Of a DNA stretch of 43,569 bases, positions 1 to 7,628 are shown one piece after another. The stretch's first letter is position 1. Every line of letters begins with the position of its first letter. The stretch comes from Alphaproteobacteria bacterium. GTDB taxonomy: Bacteria; Pseudomonadota; Alphaproteobacteria; UBA9655. Both the position numbers and the translations under genes were made by a program. The notes beneath the pieces are model-generated. The model saw only the letters and a list, made by a program, of their open reading frames with translations, made no database searches and was not told where the DNA came from. The stretch is taken from NCBI GenBank assembly GCA_013287665.1, contig JABDDK010000011.1, positions 1-43,569 on the forward strand, given 5' to 3'.

Positions 1-1
1 C

Positions 2-919
2 GAGCTCTTCTTATCTCAGTTGGGCTATCATGCGTCAAATGCTGTCGATCAAACAGCCTCACACCTCGAGCCTCTTGAACCCTATTTTATCATTCCCTAT
101 CCAAAACTTATAAGTACAGACATTGCTCTTTTACTTGGCACACTTCTTGGACTTTATGGAGCTTTTTGGGGAAACGCGCGTCTCGCCTCAATTGGTGATT
201 CTTTAAAGAACATTGTCCAAAGCGGGCTCACGAAAGTGTTCATTCCTTTGGTTCCTCTGTACGTCATTGGATTTTTGTTTAAAATTCAACATGAGGAATC
301 TCTGGTTGATTTATTTGCAGGATATGGGCCTATGATTGGGCTCATCGTCTTTGCTCAAGCAACAACCATTTTATTCTTTTACTTTAAAGCTAACTTTGGA
401 AATATAAGAGACATGAAAACGTCCTTAAAGAATGTATTTCCTTCAGGTCTTGTTGCCTTGTCAACAATGTCAAGTGCTGCAACCTTGCCACTCACTTTGG
501 AAGCCGCTGAAAAAAACACGAAGAACAAGGGACTTGCTCAAGTTGTTATTCCTGCAACGTCTAACATCCATCATGTAGGTGACTCCATTGGTATTCCCAT
601 TCTGATTGCTGTCGTTCTCGCGATCCATGGCATTGATTCCATGAGTTATTCCGCATTCCTTCTCTTCTCTATGTATTATATGGTCGCAAAATTTGGCGTA
701 CCGTCAGTCCCTGGGGGAGAGCTCATTGTTCTATTCCCTCTCCTTGAGGGCCATTTTGGGTTTACGGATTCAATGAGCGGGCTTTTGACAACCTTATACC
801 TTCTCATGGACCCCTTTATTACGGTCACAAATGTTCTCTCAAACGGGGCACTTGCTATATTTATTGATAGAATATGCGGAAGAATGAAGGCCTTTAAAGA
901 AGTTGAGGCTGCTTTTTAG
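2..919 (+). CDS. DAACS/SDF-type cation symporter, 5'-truncated
   Basis: The frame is open to the left edge of the window, so the gene starts upstream; a TTG at 20 is not a convincing start. About 305 residues are visible against roughly 400 for the family. They are strongly hydrophobic with several membrane spans. The re-entrant-loop region reads LSTMSSAATLPLTLEAAEKN followed by VIPATSNIHHVGDS, and the last helices contain MDPFITVTNVLSNGALA, which resemble the serine-rich hairpin and terminal NxxxD-like region of sodium/proton:dicarboxylate or amino-acid symporters. The protein at 38822-40042 is a paralogue with the same landmarks. The likely role is uptake of a dicarboxylate or amino acid across the inner membrane; the substrate cannot be read from the sequence. 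A LuxR-type regulator follows after 78 nt on the same strand. Confidence 0.72.
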   Translation, partial: ELFLSQLGYHASNAVDQTASHLEPLEPYFIIPYPKLISTDIALLLGTLLGLYGAFWGNARLASIGDSLKNIVQSGLTKVFIPLVPLYVIGFLFKIQHEESLVDLFAGYGPMIGLIVFAQATTILFFYFKANFGNIRDMKTSLKNVFPSGLVALSTMSSAATLPLTLEAAEKNTKNKGLAQVVIPATSNIHHVGDSIGIPILIAVVLAIHGIDSMSYSAFLLFSMYYMVAKFGVPSVPGGELIVLFPLLEGHFGFTDSMSGLLTTLYLLMDPFITVTNVLSNGALAIFIDRICGRMKAFKEVEAAF

Positions 920-997
920 CCAGAATTATTTCTGTATTGACTAAACATTTTTAATCTGCTCTGCTTTAGAATTATAATTTTAAAGTGAGTAAAACTC

Positions 998-1882
998 ATG
1001 AGCTCCAAGATAAAAGATACGAGAGAGTTGAATTTAGCCTTGTGTGAAAAGCTTCAACCGTTTTTGGAGCCTCTTTCACAGAAATTTGGTATTCAAACCT
1101 TTGGATATAGAAAATTCTATCCCGACGGGATGAGCGTAGGCCTCTCAACAAATCATGTCTTAAATGCCTTAACCATTGAGAAATTTAATCACAATATAAT
1201 TCCAAGTTACGAAACGGAAGTGAGTCTGGTCTTAAACAATGAGAGAAGTCATTTTTTTCGGATTGGAAAACCTGATAAAAACAATGCCTTTTTTTCAACA
1301 CTCTATGATCTTGATGTGTGGAACACCCTTTCATATTATAGAAAAAGCGGAAAGTGTGTTGAGGGATTTTATTATGCTGCAACGAGAAGCAATGAAGCCA
1401 TTATAGAGGAATACATTAATAATGCTCAAGTCTTTGAAATGTTCTCATTTTATTTTAAAGACAAAATTAATAGTATAATCCGACCTGCTGATCTTGAACC
1501 GGTAAAAACGGAAACGATCTCCCCTCTTATTTTTGAAAATAAGCACATGGCTGTCTCTAAGGACACCCTCGACATTAAAAATTTTATATCTAACATCCCC
1601 GTTCAGAAATTCTTTTTATCTTCAAATGGACAGGACTATTGTCTTTCAATTCAAGAATTTAAGTGTTTGTCTTTGTTAAGCCGTGGAAAGACCTCAAAAG
1701 AGGTTGGTGTACAGCTCAATATTTCTTCAAGAACGGTTGAGGGGTATATTGAAAACATCAAGAGCAAAATTGATGTGAGTTCTCGCAGTCAACTTATTGA
1801 CCTCTTTATTGCAAACTTTAAGAACGATAAAAACTTCATATTTCCTATCGAGGAAGAACCTATAGATAAACGAGAAACTTAA
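998..1882 (+). CDS. LuxR-type HTH transcriptional regulator
   Basis: This is a 294-aa protein with a C-terminal LuxR/GerE helix-turn-helix (about residues 218-280). It begins LSIQEFKCLSLLSRGKTSKE and continues with SSRTVEGYIENIKSKI, the recognition-helix signature of the family. The first 190 or so residues contain FGYRKFYPDGMSVGLSTN, and I do not recognise them as a standard autoinducer-binding or receiver domain. There is no phosphoacceptor Asp pattern, so this is probably a solo regulator with its own sensory domain. The MFS permease gene follows 21 nt downstream on the same strand and is probably co-transcribed. Regulation of the flanking transporters is an inference from position. Confidence 0.82.
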   Translation: MSSKIKDTRELNLALCEKLQPFLEPLSQKFGIQTFGYRKFYPDGMSVGLSTNHVLNALTIEKFNHNIIPSYETEVSLVLNNERSHFFRIGKPDKNNAFFSTLYDLDVWNTLSYYRKSGKCVEGFYYAATRSNEAIIEEYINNAQVFEMFSFYFKDKINSIIRPADLEPVKTETISPLIFENKHMAVSKDTLDIKNFISNIPVQKFFLSSNGQDYCLSIQEFKCLSLLSRGKTSKEVGVQLNISSRTVEGYIENIKSKIDVSSRSQLIDLFIANFKNDKNFIFPIEEEPIDKRET

Positions 1883-1903
1883 ACCTCTATTTAGGAGTGT
1901 GGA

Positions 1904-3181
1904 ATGGGTATAAATAGAAAAGTCCTTTTAGCATCCATAAGTGGAGGAGTCCTTGAAATATATGACTTCATTGTTTATGGACTCATGGCCTCAACTCTTG
2001 CTCCCCTTCTCTTTAATTCGGACGATCCCTTTTCTAGCCTTATCCAAAGTTATATTGCCTTTTCAGTTGGGTTTTTAGCCCGTCCCATTGGAGCCCTTAT
2101 CTTTGGCCATCTCGGTGATTGTTTTGGACGAAAAAAAGCACTCATTTTTTCTTCGCTTCTGATGTCCTTTGCGACTCTCGCTCTTGGGCTAATCCCCACC
2201 TATGAAACGATTGGTGTGTGGGCATCAGTCTCAGTTTTTGTCATACGCATTCTACAGGGAATCTCTGTCGGTGGAGAATACACCGGCGGTATCATTATGT
2301 CCGTTGAACACACGGCAAAAGAACGACGAGGCGCTATCGGAGCCTATGTTGTCGCTGGGTATTTGGGAGGAATATTCCTAGGTACAATCACGAGCTTCCT
2401 CTTTACCTTACCGTTTATGCCCTCATGGGGATGGAGGTTGCCTTTCATCTTTGGATTTATCATCGTCGGTGTCGGTTTTTATATTCGGAGTCGTGTTGAG
2501 GAATCTCCTGAGTTTGTAAAAGTGAAAGAAACGAAACGAGACTCATTCTTTCAAGACTTTATGAAAGCCCCCCAACTGTTTGTGGCATGTATGGGCATGG
2601 CAGGGTTTGGAGGCGTATTCCTGTATACAATTACGGTTTATATACCGACTTACCTAAAGAACAATTTTGACATTTCGAACAGTACCATGATGTTTATTCC
2701 CATTTTGCCAACATTTTGCATGATGATCGGGGTTATTATTTTCGGCTCTTTATCCGATAAGGTCGGAAGGATTCCTCTCATGAAACTCGGGGCCATTCTC
2801 TTTATGATTCTTGTCATCCCTCTGGTTTATCTGATTAATGGAGCGACCTTAATGATTGGGATTCTTGCCTTAATGGCAATCGGTTTCCTGTCTACAATTT
2901 ATAATGGCCCCATGAATACACTTGTTGTTGAAGTTTTTGGCCCCACTCATCGTTATAAGTCAGCGGCTATTAGTTATTCCTTAGGCATGAGTTTATTTGG
3001 GGGGACAGCTCCCCTTATCGCCGCATGGATCACGAGAGTCAGCGATGGACCCTTTTTGCTTTCCGCATATTTTTTCCTAACTGGTGTCATCGGCTGGGGA
3101 GCCATAAAAATAGTCGATAATCATTTTAATCCGGAGAAAAAGAAAAGAGGGGACTTTATCCCCTCTTTTATGACGTCATGA
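1904..3181 (+). CDS. MFS permease, metabolite:H+ symporter (ProP-like) family
   Basis: This 425-aa protein has about 12 membrane spans. It begins with a segment ending EIYDFIVYGLMA, has the loop 2-3 motif GHLGDCFGRKKAL and the region GISVGGEYTGG with EERRG-like residues (AKERRGAIGAYV), all typical of the MHS branch that includes ProP, KgtP and citrate/alpha-ketoglutarate carriers. The GTG/ATG choice is clear: ATG at 1904 has AGGAGTG upstream. It likely imports an osmolyte or organic acid with protons; the substrate is unknown. The gene directly follows the LuxR-type regulator. Its last 13 codons contain a perfect stem-loop that looks like the transcription terminator. Confidence 0.88.
   Translation: MGINRKVLLASISGGVLEIYDFIVYGLMASTLAPLLFNSDDPFSSLIQSYIAFSVGFLARPIGALIFGHLGDCFGRKKALIFSSLLMSFATLALGLIPTYETIGVWASVSVFVIRILQGISVGGEYTGGIIMSVEHTAKERRGAIGAYVVAGYLGGIFLGTITSFLFTLPFMPSWGWRLPFIFGFIIVGVGFYIRSRVEESPEFVKVKETKRDSFFQDFMKAPQLFVACMGMAGFGGVFLYTITVYIPTYLKNNFDISNSTMMFIPILPTFCMMIGVIIFGSLSDKVGRIPLMKLGAILFMILVIPLVYLINGATLMIGILALMAIGFLSTIYNGPMNTLVVEVFGPTHRYKSAAISYSLGMSLFGGTAPLIAAWITRVSDGPFLLSAYFFLTGVIGWGAIKIVDNHFNPEKKKRGDFIPSFMTS
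3143..3172 (+). terminator. Rho-independent terminator inside the 3' end of the MFS gene
   Basis: A perfect 11-bp stem (AAAAGAGGGGA, 3143-3153) with a 5-nt loop pairs with TCCCCTCTTTT (3159-3169). The arms carry A and T runs, so it could work in both directions. It lies within the last codons of the permease gene, only 27 nt before the convergent 193-aa gene ends. Confidence 0.75.
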
Positions 3182-3195
3182 TTGAGTAGGGAGGG

Positions 3196-3777
3196 TCATG
3201 CCGCCAATCTGTTATATTCTGATAGATAGGCTTCCCACGTTTTCGGATTTGGCTTAGGCCTGCTTTTGAGAAGTGATAAAATTCCATGAAAAAGACCATC
3301 CCCCGATTCACTCGGTCTCACCTCCACCACATAGGGCCAAAAACCGAGAACTTCTGTACACAGATATTCGCCTGGAATCAGAACAATACTTAAATAGTCA
3401 ATTCCTTCCTTGTGACCAAATTCTGAGAGTTTCTGATAAAGTTCCACGTAAAACTTCTTCGAAAAACACTCAAAATCCGTGAATACATTTTCATTCTCTA
3501 AGTGAAGATATACAGTGCAAGTCCATGCTTCTTTTGCCTGACGTGTGGCTGCAGGCATATTTTCCCTTATTCTTTTTTCAAAAGAACTCATTCTATTTTT
3601 AACAAGAAATGCCCCACCAAAAATTCCTTTTGATTCCTCATTCATGAGGAGGAACGTGCTATCTTCACGGTTTTGAAAAAATTGAGAGAGGATCTTATTT
3701 TTTGCAATTTTTTCACAAAATACTTCAAGAAGCCCGGTATTTGAAGAATGCTGACTGGGGTCAATTGTTTCAAACAT
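3196..3777 (-). CDS. 193-aa protein of unknown function, possible GNAT-like fold
   Basis: I do not recognise this protein with confidence. It has no signal peptide or membrane span. A strand-like segment GIFGGAFLV followed later by WTCTVYLHLE, a helical stretch FYVELYQKLSEFGHKEGI and then YLSIVLIPGEY loosely follows the order of strands and helices of GNAT acyltransferases, including autoinducer synthases, but the hallmark residues are not clear. It ends with a basic tail. Start ATG at 3777 has an AGGAATAAG-like ribosome site. It converges on the MFS/LuxR pair and shares a 196-nt upstream region, containing a palindrome, with the VOC gene. The function stays open. Confidence 0.6.
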   Translation of the reverse strand: MFETIDPSQHSSNTGLLEVFCEKIAKNKILSQFFQNREDSTFLLMNEESKGIFGGAFLVKNRMSSFEKRIRENMPAATRQAKEAWTCTVYLHLENENVFTDFECFSKKFYVELYQKLSEFGHKEGIDYLSIVLIPGEYLCTEVLGFWPYVVEVRPSESGDGLFHGILSLLKSRPKPNPKTWEAYLSEYNRLAA

Positions 3778-3844
3778 TTCTTATTCCTCTTGTATGCTTT
3801 GGTTTCTCATCTTTACTCTTTATATCGGTTTTTTTCGATATTAA

Positions 3845-3866
3845 ATACCCGTAAATTTTACGGTAT
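3845..3866. promoter_or_regulatory. Near-palindrome in the divergent promoter region, candidate operator
   Basis: The core CCGTAAA-T-TTTACGG (3849-3863) is a perfect odd palindrome, and with one base of offset it extends to a 22-nt inverted repeat bounded by ATACC and GTAT. It sits between the divergent 193-aa gene and the VOC gene. Size and symmetry fit an operator, and a LuxR-family regulator is encoded 2 kb away, but no binding specificity can be read here. Confidence 0.4.
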
Positions 3867-3915
3867 CAATCAGATGGCGCATTCATTAATATAGCATTAA
3901 TATGTCCGTGTTATT

Positions 3916-3943
3916 TTGAAAATTTCACAAAATATGGTATAAT
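3916..3943 (+). promoter_or_regulatory. Sigma-70-type promoter of the VOC gene
   Basis: TTGAAA (3916-3921) is followed after 16 nt by a perfect TATAAT (3938-3943). The start codon is at 3974, preceded by AAGGAGAG (3959-3966), giving a leader of about 25 nt. Confidence 0.7.
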
Positions 3944-3973
3944 AAAAAAATTAAAAACAAGGAGAGAAATATC

Positions 3974-4333
3974 ATGACTAATAATTTCGCATGGCTTCAA
4001 CTTCAAACATCAGACGCAAAGAAGGCAGAATCCTTTTATGGACAACTTTTTAAGTGGACCATGAATACAATGCCCGTTTCTGGTGGATATACGTATACTC
4101 AAATTGATGCAGGCGAAGGCAGCTTTGCTGGTATCACGCAAGGGGATACGTCTTCACCACCACAATGGATTTCTTATATCACTGTCGATGACATCAAGTC
4201 CTACACTGAGAAAGCACAAAAACTAGGGGCACAAATTATTGTCCCAGTTACTGATATTGGTGGCGGGCAAGGATATTACAGTGTCTTTAAAGATCCTACA
4301 GGGGCGATCTTAGGTCTTTACGGACAAAAGTAG
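3974..4333 (+). CDS. VOC-superfamily (glyoxalase/bleomycin-resistance fold) protein
   Basis: This 119-aa single-domain protein starts FAWLQLQTSDAKKAESFYGQ, the classic first strand and helix of the vicinal-oxygen-chelate fold. It continues with the second beta-alpha-beta-beta module: WISYITVDDIKSYTEKAQKLG and then VFKDPTGAILGLY near the C terminus. Members are often small cytosolic enzymes or binding proteins of unknown substrate. The length is typical for the fold. It is a monocistronic unit with its own consensus promoter, a strong AAGGAGAG ribosome site and a perfect terminator directly after the stop codon, which suggests high expression. Confidence 0.87.
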   Translation: MTNNFAWLQLQTSDAKKAESFYGQLFKWTMNTMPVSGGYTYTQIDAGEGSFAGITQGDTSSPPQWISYITVDDIKSYTEKAQKLGAQIIVPVTDIGGGQGYYSVFKDPTGAILGLYGQK

Positions 4334-4345
4334 TAATCTCTAATC

Positions 4346-4380
4346 TTAAAGGACGTCATTATCAATGACGTCCTTTTTAA
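4346..4380 (+). terminator. Rho-independent terminator of the VOC gene
   Basis: A perfect 13-bp stem (AAAGGACGTCATT, 4348-4360) with a 3-nt loop pairs with AATGACGTCCTTT (4364-4376) and is followed by further Ts. It begins 14 nt after the VOC stop codon. Confidence 0.88.
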
Positions 4381-4437
4381 ACCCAAAGTTGCAATTCCTT
4401 GATTTCTCCCTATATTAAGAAGAGCAAGGATATTGAT

Positions 4438-5346
4438 ATGAATTCTCTTAACTTAAGTAAGCTCTCCGATATGTGTCCTCCTAAATTAATTGGAGCCTCC
4501 TTTATGTTGCTTTGGGCGCTGAGCTTCAGCACAGCGATGGCTGTTGCGAAGACACTCTCTCCTGGCATCGATAGCGTCGTGCTGCTTTTTATGCGATTTT
4601 TCTTTGGTTTTCTTTTCTTTTCACCGTTTATTGCAAAAGCTGGAATCAAAGGATTTACAACCTCTCGTCCACTTCTTCATTTATCGCGTGTTATCCTGAT
4701 TAGTCTTGCAGTCGCTTGCACCTATTATGCCTACCGGAATTTACCGTTGGCTCTCGCCACTTCCATTGGGATGACGGGCCCTTTATTTACAACCGTGTTT
4801 GCAATGATCATTCTAAAAGATAATGTCTCCTTATCAAAATGGGCTTTAATAATCTTGGGATATTTTGGCGTTCTTGTCATGGTTCGCCCTCATGAACTTC
4901 CCATAAGCCTAGGTGTCTGGGTCGAGTTATGTGCGAACACCTTCGCAGCAATGGCGATTATTTGTACGAAAATTCTATCCAGAACGGAGAAGACGTTCAC
5001 AATAATGCTATATGCGAATACATTTACGACAATCCTCGCCGGAATCCTGGCCTACACCGTATGGAAAACACCAGAATTCAACGACGTCTTAATTTTAATG
5101 GTTGTCGGAGCTCTCGGGGTATTTTCTCAATTTTGTAATGTCACCGCTTTAAAACACGCAGATCCCTCATATTTAGCACCATTTGAATACACGAGGATGT
5201 GTTTTGCAATTCCTGTTGGTTTTATGTTTTTTGAAGAAGTGCCAACCTTATGGGTGATTGTAGGGAGTCTTATCATTATTGGAGCAACCTATGGGCTTAC
5301 AAGACTTGAACTTAAGCCAACTCAAAAAGCAGTAACTGCGACCTAA
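4438..5346 (+). CDS. EamA/DMT-family permease
   Basis: The gene encodes a 302-aa inner-membrane protein with about 10 hydrophobic segments arranged as two EamA repeats. The first half contains LFMRFFFGFLFFSPFI and YRNLPLALATSIGMTGPLF, and the second ends FFEEVPTLWVIVGSLIIIGA, both typical of drug/metabolite transporters. Similar proteins in obligate intracellular alphaproteobacteria include S-adenosylmethionine carriers, but the substrate is not shown here. I chose ATG at 4438 because AAGGA lies 7 nt upstream; a TTG 39 nt earlier has no ribosome site. The stop codon directly abuts the stop of the convergent small secreted protein gene. Confidence 0.85.
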   Translation: MNSLNLSKLSDMCPPKLIGASFMLLWALSFSTAMAVAKTLSPGIDSVVLLFMRFFFGFLFFSPFIAKAGIKGFTTSRPLLHLSRVILISLAVACTYYAYRNLPLALATSIGMTGPLFTTVFAMIILKDNVSLSKWALIILGYFGVLVMVRPHELPISLGVWVELCANTFAAMAIICTKILSRTEKTFTIMLYANTFTTILAGILAYTVWKTPEFNDVLILMVVGALGVFSQFCNVTALKHADPSYLAPFEYTRMCFAIPVGFMFFEEVPTLWVIVGSLIIIGATYGLTRLELKPTQKAVTAT

Positions 5347-5622
5347 TTAACGGAAATATTTAACAAGCTTGACCATGTTAAAATCGACAACCGGAGTAAA
5401 TCCAACTTCCATCCCTTTTGAAGAATATTTTTCTTGTTTTTCCCCAGTTTTGCAACTGGCCTGACAGGCGAATAAATCATGAGCACAGTCATTAAAAGTG
5501 TGGCCTCTTGTTGTGTTACATTTGTGCTTTGCTTGGAAGCATTTTTCATGACATGTTGGAGAGCTGTTTGCATACACAGCGGATGTAACCAGAAAGGGTA
5601 CAATGAGAAGGAATCGTTTCAT
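5347..5622 (-). CDS. Small secreted Cys-rich protein
   Basis: This is a 91-aa protein with a clear signal peptide: MKRFLLIVPFLVTSAVYA, cleaved before NSSP. The mature part has seven cysteines within about 40 residues, including CHEKC, FNDCAHDLFACQASC spacing, then a cysteine-free tail. The regular spacing suggests disulfide bonds in the periplasm or outside the cell. Start ATG at 5622 is preceded by GGAGAG. I do not recognise a family. Other small exported Cys-containing proteins occur at 22726, 42223 and 42655. Confidence 0.72.
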   Translation of the reverse strand: MKRFLLIVPFLVTSAVYANSSPTCHEKCFQAKHKCNTTRGHTFNDCAHDLFACQASCKTGEKQEKYSSKGMEVGFTPVVDFNMVKLVKYFR

Positions 5623-5747
5623 AGTTATCTCTCCATTATAAATTAAGCCAGTCTTTGATTTTTAACAGATAAAAGTTAATAATTTGACAACGTTTCTATA
5701 AAAGATTTCTTGATTCTGATAACGTCTTACTGTACAAGGCACAACAT

Positions 5748-5823
5748 GTCCCCTTCGTCTAGAGGCCTAGGACACTGCCCTCTCACGGCAGCAACACGGG
5801 TTCGAATCCCGTAGGGGACGCCA
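5748..5823 (+). tRNA. tRNA-Glu, anticodon CUC
   Basis: This is a 76-nt gene with CCA encoded. The 7-bp acceptor stem GTCCCCT/AGGGGAC is perfect. The anticodon arm CTGCC-CTCTCAC-GGCAG gives anticodon CTC (decodes GAG), and the T arm contains GGTTCGAATCC. The D arm has TCGTCTAGAGGCCTAGGACA. A second isoacceptor with UUC would be expected elsewhere in the genome. Confidence 0.96.
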
Positions 5824-5835
5824 TTTTTAGGGATT

Positions 5836-5900
5836 AGTAATTAGTCTTTAGAGATTAGAAAAAGAACTTTCTAATAACAAATTACTAAACACTAATTACT
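5836..5900. repeat. AT-rich inverted repeat after tRNA-Glu
   Basis: The arms AGTAATTAGTCTTTAG (5836-5851) and CTAAACACTAATTACT (5885-5900) pair over 16 bp with one mismatch, and the intervening sequence can extend the stem with a bulge. It lies between the tRNA and the next gene. It may act as a processing or termination structure, or be a small palindromic repeat. Confidence 0.55.
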
Positions 5901-5913
5901 GCATGAGGAACGA

Positions 5914-6414
5914 ATGCACTCCCTGGCCCTAAAAATAAATGTTTCCAAGACCGACCAAGAGGCTCTGAATAAGGTTATGGAAAGCTGCGGGTATGCCCCT
6001 CAAAAGCGCAAATTTCATTGTACTTTCGGATTTATTGAGAAGATGATCCCTGAAGATGAAGCCGACTCTTTCGGCCAGACCATAACTCAACACCTGCAAG
6101 CGTATATCGATCCCCTCCCCCCGATTTATGAAGTGGGAAAGGCCGCGCACATTTTTGGTCATGTGATTGCCTTTGAACCAACACCGCAATCACGCATACA
6201 CTTGGAGGGTATCAATCTATGGCTCAGCAATAAGGTGAATGAGCTTTCGGAAGGCCGCTTTACCTTGAATGAAGAAACCAAACCTGGCCAAATAACCCCT
6301 CACATGACCCTGTGGCGCACGCACAGAGCCGATCAGCGCCTCCAGAAACTTGAGACCATTGCTGATACTCATCCGAGCTATCACCTTACACAAGCTGGGT
6401 ATGTGGTTTTTTAA
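5914..6414 (+). CDS. 2H-phosphoesterase-superfamily protein (2'-5' RNA ligase/CPDase-like)
   Basis: This 166-aa cytosolic protein carries two HxT motifs about 95 residues apart: H35-C-T in RKFHCTFGF and H130-M-T in ITPHMTLWR. Paired Hx[T/S] motifs form the catalytic centre of the 2H superfamily (LigT, cyclic phosphodiesterases, 2'-5' RNA ligases), which act on 2',3'-cyclic or 2'-5' phosphodiester bonds in RNA. The length matches the family. Start ATG at 5914 follows GAGGAACGA. It lies 90 nt after tRNA-Glu and next to a toxin-antitoxin pair, so a role in RNA end metabolism is plausible but inferred. Confidence 0.78.
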   Translation: MHSLALKINVSKTDQEALNKVMESCGYAPQKRKFHCTFGFIEKMIPEDEADSFGQTITQHLQAYIDPLPPIYEVGKAAHIFGHVIAFEPTPQSRIHLEGINLWLSNKVNELSEGRFTLNEETKPGQITPHMTLWRTHRADQRLQKLETIADTHPSYHLTQAGYVVF

Positions 6415-6416
6415 AT

Positions 6417-6686
6417 TTACAAGTCCTTAAAAGCTTCAGGATGTTTTTGAGCAATTTTTAACAGCATAATAGCTGGGCCACTAGGCTTGCGGCGTCCCTG
6501 TTCCCACTCTTGAAGAGTCCGTAAACTAATACCCATAAAGCCTGCAAATGCAGTTTGAGAAAGATGAAGCTGCTGCCTGATTTTAGAAACTTCAGGAATT
6601 TCAAGGTGATAGCTCTTTCCTAATCCCCCTTGGATTTCTTCAATTCCATCAAGGATCTCTTGACCAATATCTCTCTTTTTTGTCAT
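6417..6686 (-). CDS. NadS/HigA-like XRE-family antitoxin
   Basis: This 89-aa protein has a helix-turn-helix at about residues 36-65: IRQQLHLSQTAFAGFMGIS followed by RTLQEWEQGRRKPSGPA, the form seen in NadS/HigA-type antitoxins. It ends with a short helical tail (MLLKIAQKHPEAF). Its start codon overlaps the stop of the upstream toxin gene by 4 nt (ATGA-type), so translation is coupled. Such proteins bind the toxin and repress their own promoter. The toxin-first order is the HigBA arrangement. Confidence 0.88.
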   Translation of the reverse strand: MTKKRDIGQEILDGIEEIQGGLGKSYHLEIPEVSKIRQQLHLSQTAFAGFMGISLRTLQEWEQGRRKPSGPAIMLLKIAQKHPEAFKDL

Positions 6687-7003
6687 ATTCCTAACTTCTC
6701 TCTAATTCTTTTTAATGTTTCAGGTGGTATATTTTCAATTTCATTTTTTGCGTATATTGTAATCAACCATATTTGTTGATTGTACTTATGATAATAATAT
6801 ACGATGCGAACACCTCCCCGTTTCCCTCGTCCTTTTGCTCCCCACCGAATTTTTCGTAATCCGGCTGTTGCTGGAATCATGTCCCCTATTTCGGGGTGAA
6901 GCGTCAGGCCCCATTGCAAGATTGCATATTCCTCATCCTCCAAATATTTATAGATGAGCTTTGAAAACAGACTTGTTTCTATAAACTCCACTTTCACCTC
7001 CAT
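6683..7003 (-). CDS. RelE/ParE-superfamily toxin
   Basis: This 106-aa protein has the RelE-fold core: an N-terminal helix region (FSKLIYKYLEDEEYAILQ), then IPATAGLRKIRWGAKGRGKRGGVRIVYYY and the final strand IWLITIYAKNE. The G-L-R-K-I-R and RGKRGGVR segments match the basic catalytic face of RelE-type mRNA interferases. It is the first gene of a two-gene unit with the XRE antitoxin. Upstream (7004-7166) is an AT-rich 163-nt gap expected to hold the autoregulated promoter; I see no certain -35/-10 there. Confidence 0.88.
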   Translation of the reverse strand: MEVKVEFIETSLFSKLIYKYLEDEEYAILQWGLTLHPEIGDMIPATAGLRKIRWGAKGRGKRGGVRIVYYYHKYNQQIWLITIYAKNEIENIPPETLKRIREKLGI

Positions 7004-7166
7004 TATACGTCAGTGCCGTAAAAAAAGTCAAGATATTTTTTTTGATTGGGTTTGAATGGGTAACTTTTTAGATTTAGATATTGAACTTATGAATCTATGG
7101 GGTTCCCCAAAGTACATTTAGTGTATTACAAGAAATTAATATGTCAATCGCAACGACCAAAAGTCC

Positions 7167-7628
7167 TCAATAAGTAACTGTTGCCGTGATTGTATCGGAA
7201 TAAGCCCCAACATGGGCTGTTGGTTGAGGTGCTGGCAATTGGCCATAGACTGTATACAAGCAAGGGGCGAGCAGACAGGTTGCAAGGTTCGCGCTTATGA
7301 CACCCGTCCCCCCCGTGCCATCACCCCAAATGGTTACCAAATTAGCTGCCGTATATAAATTATAATTCAAAGTATTCAACCCTGAAAGCATTTGGCGAGG
7401 GTTGAAACCTCCTCCTAATCCAGTACTTAAAGCTATTGAATAATTAACGATGGGAGATAAGGCATTACATTGGATCGATAATTGTGAATTGATATTTATT
7501 GGAGCTGGCTGAAATGGGTTGAAATTCCCAAAACCAATCGCACCAACTGCAACTGTGCACGAACCAAAACAAGGATGATTAAGAAGCGTTAGAGCTAATA
7601 ATCCTGACAGGAAGCACTTCTTATACAT
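7167..7628 (-). CDS. SCPU-domain (spore coat U) pilus subunit, last gene of the chaperone-usher operon
   Basis: This 153-aa exported protein has signal peptide MYKKCFLSGLLALTLLNHPCFG. One SCPU domain follows: CTVAVGAIGFGNFNP at the mature N terminus, the conserved NYNLYTAANLVTIWGDGTGGT, and the C-terminal strand SDTITATVTY. These are the hallmarks of archaic (Csu-like) pilins. Csu-type tip adhesins (CsuE) usually have two domains, whereas this one has only one. The start ATG lies 34 nt inside the usher gene in another frame, so expression is coupled to the usher. Confidence 0.87.
   Translation of the reverse strand: MYKKCFLSGLLALTLLNHPCFGSCTVAVGAIGFGNFNPFQPAPININSQLSIQCNALSPIVNYSIALSTGLGGGFNPRQMLSGLNTLNYNLYTAANLVTIWGDGTGGTGVISANLATCLLAPCLYTVYGQLPAPQPTAHVGAYSDTITATVTY

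Noticed and set aside
5684-5747. A promoter for tRNA-Glu based on TTGACA at 5684
   Set aside because: No good -10 box lies at 16-18 nt, so the promoter cannot be placed with confidence.
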